DNA of 64,000 nucleotides from Alkalihalobacillus sp. BA299 (GCF_017745675.1 NZ_JAFLJM010000002.1:310001-374000), one strand, 5' to 3'; positions 17,781-27,549 are shown, counted from the stretch's first letter. The notes: generated by a model not told the origin, from the letters alone. Numbers and translations are program-made.

Positions 17781-17814
17781 ACAGCCGTCATTCATATGCG
17801 GCTGTTTTTTTTGT
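17781..17814 (+). terminator. Rho-independent terminator after LCP copy 1
   Basis: ACAGCCG and CGGCTGT form a seven-base stem followed directly by eight T residues. Confidence 0.85.
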
Positions 17815-17920
17815 TATGATTTTGTTACCTAAATATTACATAGTTAGGCGAATATTTATATTGCTTCTTATTTAGTGTTCTACTAAAATATTAAAAGAGC
17901 CTAAAAAAAGGAGTCGAATT

Positions 17921-18898
17921 ATGAATAAACGTATCGAAAAAAGGAGACGAAGAAAGCGAAGAAAGTTTTTATGGGTCTTAATTCCACTTCTTCTCGTTGT
18001 TCTTCCCATTGTTGGTTATGGTTCTTATATGACATATAAATTAGCAAGCGCAGCCCAGGAAGTAAGCCATGATTTAACTCGTGGTGAGAAGTCTGAGAAA
18101 CGAATAGAACCGATTGATCCGAAGCATGATAACTTCTCGGTTTTGTTTCTAGGTATTGATACATTAGAGCCTGAAAGTAAAGGTGCTCGTACCGACTCGA
18201 TCATGTTAGTTACGTTTAATAAAGAAGAGAAATCGATAAAAATGGTAAGTATTCCACGAGATTCACGCGTCAATATTGTTGGCCGTGACCGTTTAGATAA
18301 GATTAATCACGCACACGCCTTCGGTGGAATTGATATGACGATTGCTACGGTTGAGGAATTTCTCGATATTCCTGTTGATTACGTCGTTCGCCTTAACTTT
18401 AAAGCTTTCATTGATGTGATTGATGCAGTAGGCGGCGTAGAAGTAGACGTTCCCTTTACATTTGATGCCCACGGAAGTCGCGGCAGTGCAAATGCGGTTA
18501 CAATCTATGAAGGGCCACAGCGTTTAAATGGTGAAGAAGCATTAGCATATGCCCGCATGAGAAAAGATGATCCTCGAGGTGACTTCGGTCGTGCTGAACG
18601 ACAACAGGAAGTTCTTAAAGGTCTAATCGAAGAAGCGGCATCCTTATCTTCTATCATGAAATTTGATAAAATTATTGACCGTGTAAGTGACCATTTGGCA
18701 ACCAATTTCTTATTTGAAAATATGTTAGCCCTGCATCCTTATTCTAAATCATTAACTGACATTGAATCGCTTACTTTTAGCGGGAATGACTTATATTTAA
18801 ATGGGATCTATTATTATGAATTAGATCCTGCATCAGTCAAAGAGGTTTCTCAAGCATTACGCGAACATCTAGGAGTAGAACATTTGGCAAGACGTTAG
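17921..18898 (+). CDS. LytR-CpsA-Psr (LCP) family polymer-peptidoglycan ligase, copy 2
   Basis: The protein has 325 residues. A very basic N-terminus (KRIEKRRRRKRRK) is followed by a transmembrane helix and an extracytoplasmic LCP domain. Motifs match copy 1: LFLGIDTLEP, RTDSIMLVTFN, KMVSIPRDSR, DKINHAHAFGG and RKDDPRGDFGR. An AAAGGAGT ribosome site precedes the ATG. It has its own upstream region after the terminator of copy 1. It probably attaches one of the two polymers encoded on either side to the wall. Confidence 0.94.
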   Translation: MNKRIEKRRRRKRRKFLWVLIPLLLVVLPIVGYGSYMTYKLASAAQEVSHDLTRGEKSEKRIEPIDPKHDNFSVLFLGIDTLEPESKGARTDSIMLVTFNKEEKSIKMVSIPRDSRVNIVGRDRLDKINHAHAFGGIDMTIATVEEFLDIPVDYVVRLNFKAFIDVIDAVGGVEVDVPFTFDAHGSRGSANAVTIYEGPQRLNGEEALAYARMRKDDPRGDFGRAERQQEVLKGLIEEAASLSSIMKFDKIIDRVSDHLATNFLFENMLALHPYSKSLTDIESLTFSGNDLYLNGIYYYELDPASVKEVSQALREHLGVEHLARR

Positions 18899-18924
18899 CA
18901 TGGACCCTGTCCATGCTTTTTTTT
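18897..18924 (+). terminator. Rho-independent terminator after LCP copy 2
   Basis: AGCATGGA and TCCATGCT form an eight-base stem with a five-base loop followed by a run of eight T. The stem begins at the stop codon. Confidence 0.88.
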
Positions 18925-18952
18925 GTTATTTGTTACTTTAGGTGTTTTTTTT

Positions 18953-19004
18953 GATCGAGATTTTAAATATATGATCCAGATTTTTAATATATGATCCAGA
19001 TTCC
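18953..19004. repeat. Three short tandem repeats, 20-bp period
   Basis: GATCGAGATTTTAAATATAT is followed at exactly 20 bases by GATCCAGATTTTTAATATAT and again by GATCCAGATT. The array lies in the 360-base gap between the LCP and tagO-type genes, just after the terminator of LCP copy 2. No function is evident. Confidence 0.6.
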
Positions 19005-19070
19005 AGGTTTTATTGTCCAAACTGTGTCTAATTTGTGTCCAAGTCTTCTTTTAGAGAGGTATAAATTTTT

Positions 19071-19187
19071 TCACGAATAGGAACTAGTGATATCATCCAT
19101 GTAATGATAAACAATTTGATTGACAATACCTTGCTTCTTTACTTCACCCTGCCAGTCACTTCCGGTTTTAGCTGTATTCTTCAACAT
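19071..19187 (-). pseudogene. Possible gene remnant, 38 codons
   Basis: On the minus strand an ATG at 19187 opens 38 codons (beginning MLKNTAKTGSDWQGEVKKQG) with protein-like composition, unlike the surrounding AT-rich spacer. There is no ribosome site, and in-frame codons extend upstream (KVLNLWIS). I do not recognise the product. It may be a decayed fragment of a lost gene, or simple coincidence. Confidence 0.25.
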
Positions 19188-19224
19188 ACTGATCCACAGA
19201 TTTAGGACTTTCCTAATTCCCTAA

Positions 19225-19261
19225 TGTAAAAAAATACACTAAACAGTCGTTTAGTGTATTA
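19225..19261 (-). terminator. Terminator of the tagO-type gene
   Basis: AATACACTAAA (19233-19243) and TTTAGTGTATT (19250-19260) form a perfect eleven-base stem with a six-base loop, followed on the minus strand by further T residues. The stop codon of the upstream gene lies within the stem. Confidence 0.85.
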
Positions 19262-20353
19262 TCGTCTAAATTTGGGTTCTCTGCGTAATTCATTTGGTTT
19301 CCAGACTCTTTTTATGAAATTGACGACTGGTTTCTTGCCATTATCTAAAATTCCAATCATTTCAGCTCCAATTTGGATCGCAAACAGAAGCAGGAAAATG
19401 ATGAAGATCGACAACCATAATGCGGTTGCTGAAAAGATAATCGCGGCCGTTCCGAAAAAGGCACTGACACCATATATAATTAAAACGGTTTGTCTATGAC
19501 TAAAGCCCATTTCTAACAAACAATAATGAAGATGCTTCTTATCCGGAGCAGAAATCTTCTTTCGTTTCAGCATTCTTCGGATGATTGCAAAAAACGTATC
19601 AAATATAGGTATAGCTAATATAATTATTGGGATAATTAAACTGAACAATGTTAAATTTTTAAACAAGCCCAATATCGAAATAACTGAGATCAAGTAACCG
19701 AGAAACAACGAACCCGTGTCTCCCATAAAAATTTGCGCAGGGTAAAAGTTAAACAGTAGAAATCCCAATGTACTTGCGATTAAAATGACGGAAAGAGCAA
19801 TCGCTAGGAGCTGTCCGTCTAGAATAGCCATCGTTAAAATTGAGGCTAATGCTATCGTAGACACACCACCTGCAAGACCATCGAGGCCATCGATCAAATT
19901 AATTGCATTCGTTACTCCAACAATCCATAAGATTGTAAAAGGGTAACTCCAAATTCCAAAATACACTTCCCCATAAAAAGGAAGGTTGATCATATCAATT
20001 TTTAAACCGGAGAAAACGACAATACATGCTGCAGCCGTTTGCCCGACTAATTTTATATTCGCTTTTAACGTATACTTATCATCAAGGATCCCTACCAACA
20101 CGATAATAAAAGCACCGACCATAATCGGAAGAATGTAACTGAATTGAGGCTGTAAGACGAGCAAGCCTGCTACAAACCCGAAGACTATGGCTAATCCGCC
20201 TAATCTAGGCATGATTTTCGCATGTACCTTCCGTGCTTCTGGTTGGTCAATTGCTCCAATCGATAATGCTATTTTTTTTACGAGTGGTGTTGTAACGATA
20301 GCTACAATAAATGAGACCAAAAATGCTAATACATAAATATGGAGAGGTAACAT
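19259..20353 (-). CDS. tagO: UDP-GlcNAc:undecaprenyl-phosphate GlcNAc-1-phosphate transferase (TagO/WecA type)
   Basis: The protein has about 364 residues and roughly eleven transmembrane helices. Catalytic features of the MraY/WecA superfamily are present: the Asp pair in GILDDKYTLK, NAINLIDGLDGLAGG with the nucleophilic region, GDTGSLFLG, and the His-rich loop KKHLHYCLLEMGFSHRQ that separates WecA/TagO from MraY. It starts wall teichoic acid or related polymers on the lipid carrier. I placed the start at 20353 (MLPLHIYV) because AAGGTGA stands five bases upstream, whereas 20386 has no site. It has its own terminator. It could initiate the polymer built by the glycosyltransferases that follow. 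Confidence 0.9.
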   Translation of the reverse strand: MLPLHIYVLAFLVSFIVAIVTTPLVKKIALSIGAIDQPEARKVHAKIMPRLGGLAIVFGFVAGLLVLQPQFSYILPIMVGAFIIVLVGILDDKYTLKANIKLVGQTAAACIVVFSGLKIDMINLPFYGEVYFGIWSYPFTILWIVGVTNAINLIDGLDGLAGGVSTIALASILTMAILDGQLLAIALSVILIASTLGFLLFNFYPAQIFMGDTGSLFLGYLISVISILGLFKNLTLFSLIIPIIILAIPIFDTFFAIIRRMLKRKKISAPDKKHLHYCLLEMGFSHRQTVLIIYGVSAFFGTAAIIFSATALWLSIFIIFLLLFAIQIGAEMIGILDNGKKPVVNFIKRVWKPNELRREPKFRR

Positions 20354-20457
20354 ATTTTCACCTTCTTCGACTTCTACTTCTATCATCTCCTAAGAAATTA
20401 TAGCACCTACACCCGAATAAGCAATGTTTTTATATATAATCCCAAAATAATACACAA

Positions 20458-21579
20458 TTATGTGTGAAGGATTTGTCTATAAAACGCTAATAGCTTCTTT
20501 TCTTCACTTTCCCAGTTGTACGTGGACTGAAACGATGTTTGAGCATTCCTTTGCGTCTCTTTTAGCTTTTCTTTATCATCTAGTAATTGCACAATAGCCT
20601 TTGCAATTTGATCAGGATTGGTAGGGTCAACGACGACGCCACCTTCACTTTCCTCAACGACTTCCCGATAATGAGGAAAGTCTGAGGCAATAACCGCATT
20701 TCCGGAGGCCATGTATTCAAATAGCTTATTCGGTAAACAGACTAAATGGTTAGGAACGGGCAAGTAAGGGATAACTCCAACTGATGATTTTGCTAAGTAC
20801 GCTTCAATTTGCTCATAAGGCACTCTACCTTGGAATTCAATATGTTCTTCTAAATCAAGCTTTTTAATTAACTGGTGCATTTCTTGTTCAAATGCTTTTG
20901 ATTCGAAGAACCCGACAAACATCAGCTTTGCCTCTCGTTTTTCCTTACGAACGATCGAAAAGGCCTCAATCAGCTCTTTTACCCCGCGAATCGGTGTCAT
21001 CCCCCCTAAATACATTACTTGATTTAGGTCTTTATTCGTATGAGGATGAGACGGAAACATTTCCTTCAATGGATAATTTTCAATTTTACAGCTTTTATAG
21101 TTTTCGTACCGTTTCCCAATAATACTCGTCGTATAGATGACCCCGCTTAATAGAGGAAGTAATAGCTTCTCCGCAACTTCATAGGCCGTTCGTATGACTG
21201 TCTTTAGACGAGCTGACAAGTATGGCTTACTCATGATCGCATTCGGATAATGTTCGTGAACATCAAAAATAACTGGTTTTCGGGTAAATATACGTAAAAT
21301 AGCTCCAACGATCAGAAGCTCTGGGTCATGAAAATGATAGATATCTGCTTTTGTTTTCCGAGCTGTACTAATAACTGAAAACGTATGAAAAACCCGCTTC
21401 AGCTTGCTCGCTGGCTTAGAAATCGGAATGAGCTGAACTGGCGACTCTTCGACTTTTTCAGGTTTTGGTGCAATTAAATGGACGTCATAGCCTGCTTTTG
21501 CTAAGCTTTTACACTGCTTATGATAAATCCGACCATCATACGCTGAATGGACGGTTGTAATGACACATACTTTTTTCAT
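20458..21579 (-). CDS. GT4-family glycosyltransferase
   Basis: This 373-residue GT-B enzyme begins with KKVCVITTVHSAYDGRIYHK, typical of polysaccharide GT4 proteins. The donor half carries VMYLGGMTPIRGVKELIEAF, LMFVGFFES and FQGRVPYEQIEAYL. In place of a strict EX7E it shows HLVCLPNKLFEYMASGNAVI, the N-K-x-x-E-Y variant common in this subgroup. Its ATG overlaps the stop of the next glycosyltransferase gene upstream (ATGA). It is probably cytoplasmic and membrane-associated. The sugar is not predictable. Confidence 0.87.
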   Translation of the reverse strand: MKKVCVITTVHSAYDGRIYHKQCKSLAKAGYDVHLIAPKPEKVEESPVQLIPISKPASKLKRVFHTFSVISTARKTKADIYHFHDPELLIVGAILRIFTRKPVIFDVHEHYPNAIMSKPYLSARLKTVIRTAYEVAEKLLLPLLSGVIYTTSIIGKRYENYKSCKIENYPLKEMFPSHPHTNKDLNQVMYLGGMTPIRGVKELIEAFSIVRKEKREAKLMFVGFFESKAFEQEMHQLIKKLDLEEHIEFQGRVPYEQIEAYLAKSSVGVIPYLPVPNHLVCLPNKLFEYMASGNAVIASDFPHYREVVEESEGGVVVDPTNPDQIAKAIVQLLDDKEKLKETQRNAQTSFQSTYNWESEEKKLLAFYRQILHT

Positions 21580-22811
21580 TCTGATCCATTTCCTTTACTT
21601 GTATTCACGTGATCGACCGTTTCCTCGAGATATTTCGCTAATTTTTTCGCTAGATGCTGTCGATTATACTTTTGTAAAACGATATCTTTAATATTTTGCT
21701 CCATCTCAAGTAGTGTATCTTTTTGTTTAATGATCGCTGTTATTTTCTCGACTAAGTCGATTGCGTTTTCAGGCTCAAAATAGACACCTGCATGATTCGA
21801 TTCAACTATCGCCCTCGCTTCCCCATCTACCCCGATTAAGATCGGTTTATTCGCTGCCATACAATCAAATACTTTCGATGGAATCGTAATCGAGAACAAT
21901 GGATGCTTCTTCAATGTCACTAAACACATGTCTGCCGCTTTATAATAAGCAGACAGTTCATGCTTTTTCATGCTATTAAAAAATTGTACATTGTTAAGGT
22001 TTCGCTCGTGTGCTTTTGCTTTTAGCTTCTCTTTTTCAACCCCGTAACCGATGAACAAAAAATGAACAGGCTGTTCTTCTTGTTGAAGACGTTCCGCCGC
22101 ATCAATGACAGCGTCTAGTCCTTGAGCTGCCCCCATATTTCCGGCAAACAGAATAACGAGCTTGTCCTCTATTCCTAGTTCTTTCCTAACATCTGTTTCG
22201 ATATCATCACTAGGGAATGTATCCGGATCTACGCCATTAGTAATGACTTTAATTCTCTGTTCCGGAATCCCTTGGTCCATGAGCCTTGTTTTATATCCTT
22301 CTGTTACGGTAATGATTAAATCTGCTTTTTGATATAAGAAGTTTTCTAGTTTTCTAGCCAGCTTCAACAAGAGCGGCTGACTAAATTGTCCTAAAAGCTC
22401 CGCAAAGTCCACCCAGAGATCACGGACTTCAAATACAAACTTTGCCCGGTACACTTTACTCAGGAAGTATCCTGCTAGTCCATTAAAAAGCTGTGGTGAT
22501 GTGGCATAGACGACATCTGGCTTTTTCGTAAACAAACCAGCGACCGAGCTCGAAGCCATAAAAGACAAGTAATTAGCGAGTCTTCTTTTCGCACTCGTTT
22601 TTGTATCGCGTACTCTAAAGGAACGCCTCACATCAATTCCATCGATCGTCTCTCGTTTATACCAATTGGTTGTCATTTGATCATTTGAAAACATCGTTAG
22701 TACTGTCACATCATGGTCTAACGCTTTTAAATTTTTGGCCATATCGTAGGCGCGCCCTTGGGCTGCACCGATTTCTGGCGGGAAATGCTGTGATATATAA
22801 ATGATTCGCAT
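21576..22811 (-). CDS. GT4-family glycosyltransferase (WbuB-like)
   Basis: This 411-residue enzyme starts RIIYISQHFPPEIGAAQGR, a very characteristic beginning of WbuB/fucosamine-transferase-like GT4 proteins. It has VRDLWVDFAELLGQ near residue 130 and ILFAGNMGAAQGLDAVIDAA in the donor domain, followed by TIPSKVFDCMAANKPILIGV. Coupled by overlap to the following glycosyltransferase, it forms a two-gene unit directly upstream of tagO. WbuB enzymes add an N-acetyl-6-deoxyhexosamine, but specificity is not certain here. Confidence 0.87.
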   Translation of the reverse strand: MRIIYISQHFPPEIGAAQGRAYDMAKNLKALDHDVTVLTMFSNDQMTTNWYKRETIDGIDVRRSFRVRDTKTSAKRRLANYLSFMASSSVAGLFTKKPDVVYATSPQLFNGLAGYFLSKVYRAKFVFEVRDLWVDFAELLGQFSQPLLLKLARKLENFLYQKADLIITVTEGYKTRLMDQGIPEQRIKVITNGVDPDTFPSDDIETDVRKELGIEDKLVILFAGNMGAAQGLDAVIDAAERLQQEEQPVHFLFIGYGVEKEKLKAKAHERNLNNVQFFNSMKKHELSAYYKAADMCLVTLKKHPLFSITIPSKVFDCMAANKPILIGVDGEARAIVESNHAGVYFEPENAIDLVEKITAIIKQKDTLLEMEQNIKDIVLQKYNRQHLAKKLAKYLEETVDHVNTSKGNGSE

Positions 22812-23025
22812 GAATACATCCCCTTAACTTCCTTCTACGATTTCAACTCATAAATTGTAGTATTTTTCTCCGACGATATCAATCGTATAATTTTCCCTTC
22901 TTTTTTACTAGCTTCTTCTTTAAGAAACTAAGACTCCAAAGGGCTTTTCCCCTTTTTACTCCATCATATTACCATAATTCACATTATGCCTATCCTCTAA
23001 ACAGGGCCTTTACGTAATTTCATAC

Positions 23026-23064
23026 TCAAAAAAGAAGCTGAACTCAATCAATGAGCCAGCTTCT
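23026..23064 (-). terminator. Terminator of the SpoIID/CWB2 gene
   Basis: AAGAAGCTG (23032-23040) and CAGCTTCTT (23056-23064) form a nine-base stem; on the minus strand it is followed by a run of T. Confidence 0.85.
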
Positions 23065-23086
23065 TCTATCTTATTTACAGAGCTTA

Positions 23087-25531
23087 TTAATCTACAAAAA
23101 TATAGGTTGATAGTATCGTCATTGTACCAAGCTTCGATCTAAATTCATTTCCTGTGACCGTAACCGTACCTTTCGTACCCGTTAGTTTTATTTCTGCAGC
23201 ACCTTGCCCTTCAGTACGAGAAATGATTTCAACCGTTTGCAGCTCTCCAATCGTTGACCACTGTTGTTCAATCACACTATAGTTGATCTTTCTTTCCCAT
23301 GCATACGTTCCAGGCGGAACATAGCTTCCACCACTAGAGATTGCATTCTCCTCTGGGACAATATTCGTTCCATTTAAATTATATATGTCTTCACGTGCAG
23401 TTAAATAGGAAACGAGACTACTACCCCAAGCTCCTCGATTTGATTCAATCATGCCACCATTCGATGAGCTGTATAATGCAGAAATTAACTTTCCGTTACT
23501 ATCCGTTAATACTCTTCCTTCCGTACCGCTAACTGAATTTAATATATTTTTTGCATACGTTGAGTTTTCATAGATCCCTTTATACACTTGATTCAATTGA
23601 GAATCAACGACATTTAAACTCTTCCCTGCAGCATACGTACGTGCTGCAACTGCCTGTGATTTTAAGGCTTCTACATTCCAAGATGGATATGCCTCATGCG
23701 GGACAACACCCATTAAATAGTTATGAAAACTAACTCGATTTTTTAATAAAATATTTTGATTTGAAACTTGTAAATCTAATAATCCATAATATTTTCTGCG
23801 ATCGCTGCCAAACTGTACATCAGTAAAGCCATTATTTTTTGGTTTTATCGTTGCATTATGAACATTCGTTTCGATTTTCGTTTTATTCGGATCAGCTGGT
23901 TGAAAACCAGAAGAAGTAACTTCATATTCAACATTCGGTTCTAATGTTTTAATTGCTGTATTACTTAATTCTGTTTTTACAGCATCATCTATCGCTATCG
24001 TTCCACCTAAAACCGTAAATTTATGAATTTCCTTATGGCTCAAGTAATTTTTTATTGGTTCAGATAACGATTCTTTTTGCGATAATACGATTCCTTTTCC
24101 TTCTTTTGCAGCCAGTGCTGACCCAGTAAGAGCATCTACAAACCCTGTACCAGTTGCTACATAAAAGTGTTTATTCGTATTATTAAAATAGTTTTGAACT
24201 TGGACATTTGTGTCATAACGATTCGCTCCAGCTATACGGGTTAACCCGGGAAGGTCTTTAACCGCATTTTGCTCAATAACTAAAGTACCCCCAACAACGA
24301 TTGTTTTCGTAGCACCTAAAGATACAATAAGCGATTTCGTTTCATTATCCAACTGGCTTTTATTCGTTAACAAAATAGGAATCCCTTGCTCGGCCGCATA
24401 TGGTGCAATTGACAGCGCATCTGGGAAGTCAAACCCATTAACAATGACTACTGTTTGAGATCCGTTTGGCGCTACCTTTTTTGCAACTTCTCTAGCTGTA
24501 TCTAATCTACTTTTCCCAGCAATTCGTTCGATGTCGATATTTCCAATCTTCTTAATATCACTTACTACTTCTTTTGAAATGGCTTGTTCTCCACCTAAAA
24601 TAATGACTTTAGTTGCACCTAACCGAACAATTTCTGCTTTCGTTTCTTCTCTAAGTTGATTACTTTCTGTTAATAAAATTGGTGCCCCATGCTTATGTGC
24701 TAAACTGACTCCGGCAAGGGCATCTGCAAAGTTATCTCCTCTCGTAAGAACGACAATATTAGATTGATTCCAACCAATTTTACTAACGCTAACTGCTGTT
24801 TCAAAGCGGTTTTTCCCTGTTAGTCGATCTACTTGTGTTGTTGCACCTGTAACATCTGCACCATTAGGCACATGAAGCGACCAGCTTTCTTTCCCATTTC
24901 CGTTATTTAAGTTTACCGTAACTGTTTCACTATCATTATATCTTGCTGTTAAACTTGTACCAGGATAATAGTGTGAAAGAATACTTTGGTAACCTACCCC
25001 TCTATTGGCTAGCCCTTGTGCTCCCCATTGCGACATTCCAACGCGGTGACCAAATCCTCTCCCTCTAATGGTTAATTCTTTATTCGATGAGTCTGTTGAG
25101 AATAATTGAACCGTATTTTCTACAGCTTTGATCTCATTCATTCTAGGAAGCTCTGTTTCATCCTGTACAGCGACTAAGGTTAAACGGAGTTCTTGTAATG
25201 TGCTATCGGTTCTATTTATATTATAGATAACCTCTTCATTTGTAATTTCTATGACTACAGCCTCAAAACCATCTGAAACAACTAATCCAGGGCCCTTTTT
25301 AGGTAGAGACACCTGAATGGTATCTATTTCTTCATTCCACTCGATCACCATCTGACTTTCACGGTCAGTCATTACCCATTTTCCATCGTCGTCCTTTTCA
25401 AACCCGACTGTTTCAACTATATTAACGTTATCTAACTTTTCATTACCGTTTACACCATTAGAAAAAACTAGGAAACTACTAAAAATAATAAATGGAATTA
25501 AAAAGACATTAACAATCCGATTAAAGAACAA
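23087..25531 (-). CDS. SpoIID/LytB-domain protein in permuted order with inserted CWB2 repeats
   Basis: The protein has 814 residues, an N-terminal signal peptide and a TTG start eight bases after GGAGG. The SpoIID domain is split and reversed. The motif that normally ends it, GRGFGHRVGMSQWGAQG plus YQSILSHYYPGT, lies at residues 156-192. Three CWB2 repeats (DRLTGKNRFETAVSVS, ERIAGKSRLDTAREVA, TRIAGANRYDTNVQVQ) fill about 234-530. The part that normally begins it, YLMGVVPHEAYPSWNVEALK and SQAVAARTYA, lies at 605-635, with SSSNGG near 690 and the closing strand at the C-terminus. SpoIID/LytB proteins act with wall amidases and have lytic transglycosylase-like activity in sporulation relatives. 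CWB2 would anchor it to an anionic wall polymer. A LytC-like amidase is encoded divergently, matching a LytB-LytC pair. Confidence 0.88.
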   Translation of the reverse strand: MFFNRIVNVFLIPFIIFSSFLVFSNGVNGNEKLDNVNIVETVGFEKDDDGKWVMTDRESQMVIEWNEEIDTIQVSLPKKGPGLVVSDGFEAVVIEITNEEVIYNINRTDSTLQELRLTLVAVQDETELPRMNEIKAVENTVQLFSTDSSNKELTIRGRGFGHRVGMSQWGAQGLANRGVGYQSILSHYYPGTSLTARYNDSETVTVNLNNGNGKESWSLHVPNGADVTGATTQVDRLTGKNRFETAVSVSKIGWNQSNIVVLTRGDNFADALAGVSLAHKHGAPILLTESNQLREETKAEIVRLGATKVIILGGEQAISKEVVSDIKKIGNIDIERIAGKSRLDTAREVAKKVAPNGSQTVVIVNGFDFPDALSIAPYAAEQGIPILLTNKSQLDNETKSLIVSLGATKTIVVGGTLVIEQNAVKDLPGLTRIAGANRYDTNVQVQNYFNNTNKHFYVATGTGFVDALTGSALAAKEGKGIVLSQKESLSEPIKNYLSHKEIHKFTVLGGTIAIDDAVKTELSNTAIKTLEPNVEYEVTSSGFQPADPNKTKIETNVHNATIKPKNNGFTDVQFGSDRRKYYGLLDLQVSNQNILLKNRVSFHNYLMGVVPHEAYPSWNVEALKSQAVAARTYAAGKSLNVVDSQLNQVYKGIYENSTYAKNILNSVSGTEGRVLTDSNGKLISALYSSSNGGMIESNRGAWGSSLVSYLTAREDIYNLNGTNIVPEENAISSGGSYVPPGTYAWERKINYSVIEQQWSTIGELQTVEIISRTEGQGAAEIKLTGTKGTVTVTGNEFRSKLGTMTILSTYIFVD

Positions 25532-25785
25532 TCTGCAAACCTCCTTATTGATTTAAAACACATATATTCATCTTATGACATAAAATCTTAAAATGGTACA
25601 AGATATTTCACCCATTTATGTAGATTTTCCCTTTTCTACTAACCACCTACTAGTATAGTATATAACTATACTTACTCATTTCAACAATTTACTACAAATT
25701 AGTAAAAATTGATTATGATGATCGACAATCTATTAAGTTATAATTAACATAGTATAAATCTGAGCTGACAATTAGGAGGATCTAC

Positions 25786-27549
25786 ATGCGTTTTAAATGG
25801 CCTATTATGTTTATAGCAATTATTGCTATAATGTTGACTAATCTCTTTTACGTTAATGAAGTTGTTGCAAATGAAATGAACACCAACCGAATTGCTGGTG
25901 ATAATCGTATAGAAACTGCAATTAACATTTCAAAAGAAGGTTGGCCAAATGGACTTACATCGAATGAAAAGGCAGTCATCATTGCAAGATCTGATGTCCC
26001 TGCCGATGCATTAGCTAGTGCTGGGCTTTCTGGAGCAAAAGATGCTCCTATCTTATTAACTTCTTCTGCAAGTATTGATCCAAAAGTGATTTCAGAAATT
26101 AAAAGACTGAACGCTAGCAAAGTATACCTTTTAGGTGGTACGACTGCTATTGATAAAAGTGTCACTGATACGCTAATAAATGAAGGTCTTACAGTCGAAC
26201 GTATTGAAGGGAAAAATCGCTTTGAAACGGCTATAAAAATTAATGATGCCGCGGGATTAGCTGAAAGTGATACGGCTTTATTAGTAAATGGTTTGACAAT
26301 CGCAGATGCATTATCTGCCTCTAGTATTTCAGCCTTGCAGCAAATACCGATTTTTCTAGCTGGAAAGGATCATTTACCTTCCCAGCTCCCTAGCAATGTT
26401 AAGAATGTTACAATTTTAGGAGGTACTTCAGCGATAAGTTCAGCCGTTGAAAATCAACTAAAACAAAACGGTATTGAAACGACGCGAATTGGCGGGTCAA
26501 ATCGCTTTGAAACAAACTTATTAGCGATTAATCATTTTAATTTACCTAAGGATAAAGCCATTGTGGTTAGAGGAACATCGTCTCATCCTTCAAGAGAAGA
26601 TTATCCAGATGCAGTTGCATCAGCAGGTTTAGCTAAAAAGCAGAATGCAGCTGTCGTCTTAACTCACCCTACATCTGTTCGTAATGAAGTAAAGGATTTT
26701 ATTTCTAACGTAACGGACACCCTATTTGTCCTAGGGGGAACACAGGCCGTTTCTCAATTCGTTGTGATGGGAATTACCGGCCAAGAGGTCATTACAAATG
26801 GTGTTGTGCTTCCTAACAGCTTGACTGTCCGCAGTAAGCCTAGCAGTTCTAGTACTAGTGTAGGTTCTCTTAGTAAAGGGGCTACCGTAGAAATTCACGG
26901 CTTTGAAGGGGACTGGGCAAAAATTAACTATAATAATACGTGGGCTTATGTTCATGCTTTTTATTTAAAAATTGCTGGGAGCAATTATCTATTATTAGGT
27001 CACACGATTGTTGTTGACCCTGGCCATGGCGGATCCTATCCAGACGGCGATCCAGGAGCTGTAGCGAACGGTTTACAAGAAAAAGACGTTGTATTAGATA
27101 TTGGGTTACGCCTAGAGAAAAAGTTAAAAGAAGCTGGAGCTAATGTCGTCATGACAAGAAGAACGGATGTGTTTATTGAATTAGAGGAACGAGCTAAAAT
27201 CGCTAACGAAGCGAACGCTAATTCTTTTGTCAGTGTTCATGCCAATGCTGTTAATATATCTTCAGTACACGGCAGCGAAACATTTTGGAATGAAAAGAAT
27301 AGCAACTCAGCCGAAAGTAAAGAGCTTGCTGAAAAAATTCAAGAAAGATTCGCTTACATTGTCAAGAACAAGGATCGTGGTGTAAAAGAGGCTAATTTTT
27401 CAGTTACACGTAACTCTGAGATGCCTGCTGTACTTGTAGAAGTTGGATTTTTAACAAACGAAACTGAAGCAGAACGCATGAAAACGAGCCAATTTAGAGA
27501 AGAATCAGCTGAAGCGATTTATCAAGGGATATTAGATTTTTATAGGTAA
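25786..27549 (+). CDS. CWB2-SH3b-N-acetylmuramoyl-L-alanine amidase (LytC-like)
   Basis: The protein has 587 residues. A signal peptide (1-29) is followed by three CWB2 repeats (about 34-335; NRIAGDNRIETAINIS, ERIEGKNRFETAIKIN, TRIGGSNRFETNLLAI), an SH3b domain (about 340-400; LTVRSKPSSSSTSVGSL) and an Amidase_3 domain. Zinc ligands and the catalytic Glu are visible in VVDPGHGG, QEKDVVLDIG, SVHANA and AVLVEVGFLTN. It cleaves the bond between muramic acid and the stem peptide outside the cell. Order and domains match LytC apart from the added SH3b. The divergent neighbour is a LytB-like SpoIID protein. GGAGGA gives a good start. A strong terminator follows. Confidence 0.94.
   Translation: MRFKWPIMFIAIIAIMLTNLFYVNEVVANEMNTNRIAGDNRIETAINISKEGWPNGLTSNEKAVIIARSDVPADALASAGLSGAKDAPILLTSSASIDPKVISEIKRLNASKVYLLGGTTAIDKSVTDTLINEGLTVERIEGKNRFETAIKINDAAGLAESDTALLVNGLTIADALSASSISALQQIPIFLAGKDHLPSQLPSNVKNVTILGGTSAISSAVENQLKQNGIETTRIGGSNRFETNLLAINHFNLPKDKAIVVRGTSSHPSREDYPDAVASAGLAKKQNAAVVLTHPTSVRNEVKDFISNVTDTLFVLGGTQAVSQFVVMGITGQEVITNGVVLPNSLTVRSKPSSSSTSVGSLSKGATVEIHGFEGDWAKINYNNTWAYVHAFYLKIAGSNYLLLGHTIVVDPGHGGSYPDGDPGAVANGLQEKDVVLDIGLRLEKKLKEAGANVVMTRRTDVFIELEERAKIANEANANSFVSVHANAVNISSVHGSETFWNEKNSNSAESKELAEKIQERFAYIVKNKDRGVKEANFSVTRNSEMPAVLVEVGFLTNETEAERMKTSQFREESAEAIYQGILDFYR

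Noticed and set aside
25532-25785. SigD promoter between the LytB-like and LytC-like genes
   Set aside because: I expected one from the Bacillus subtilis lyt operon, but found no GCCGATAT-like motif with TAAA at the right distance on either strand.
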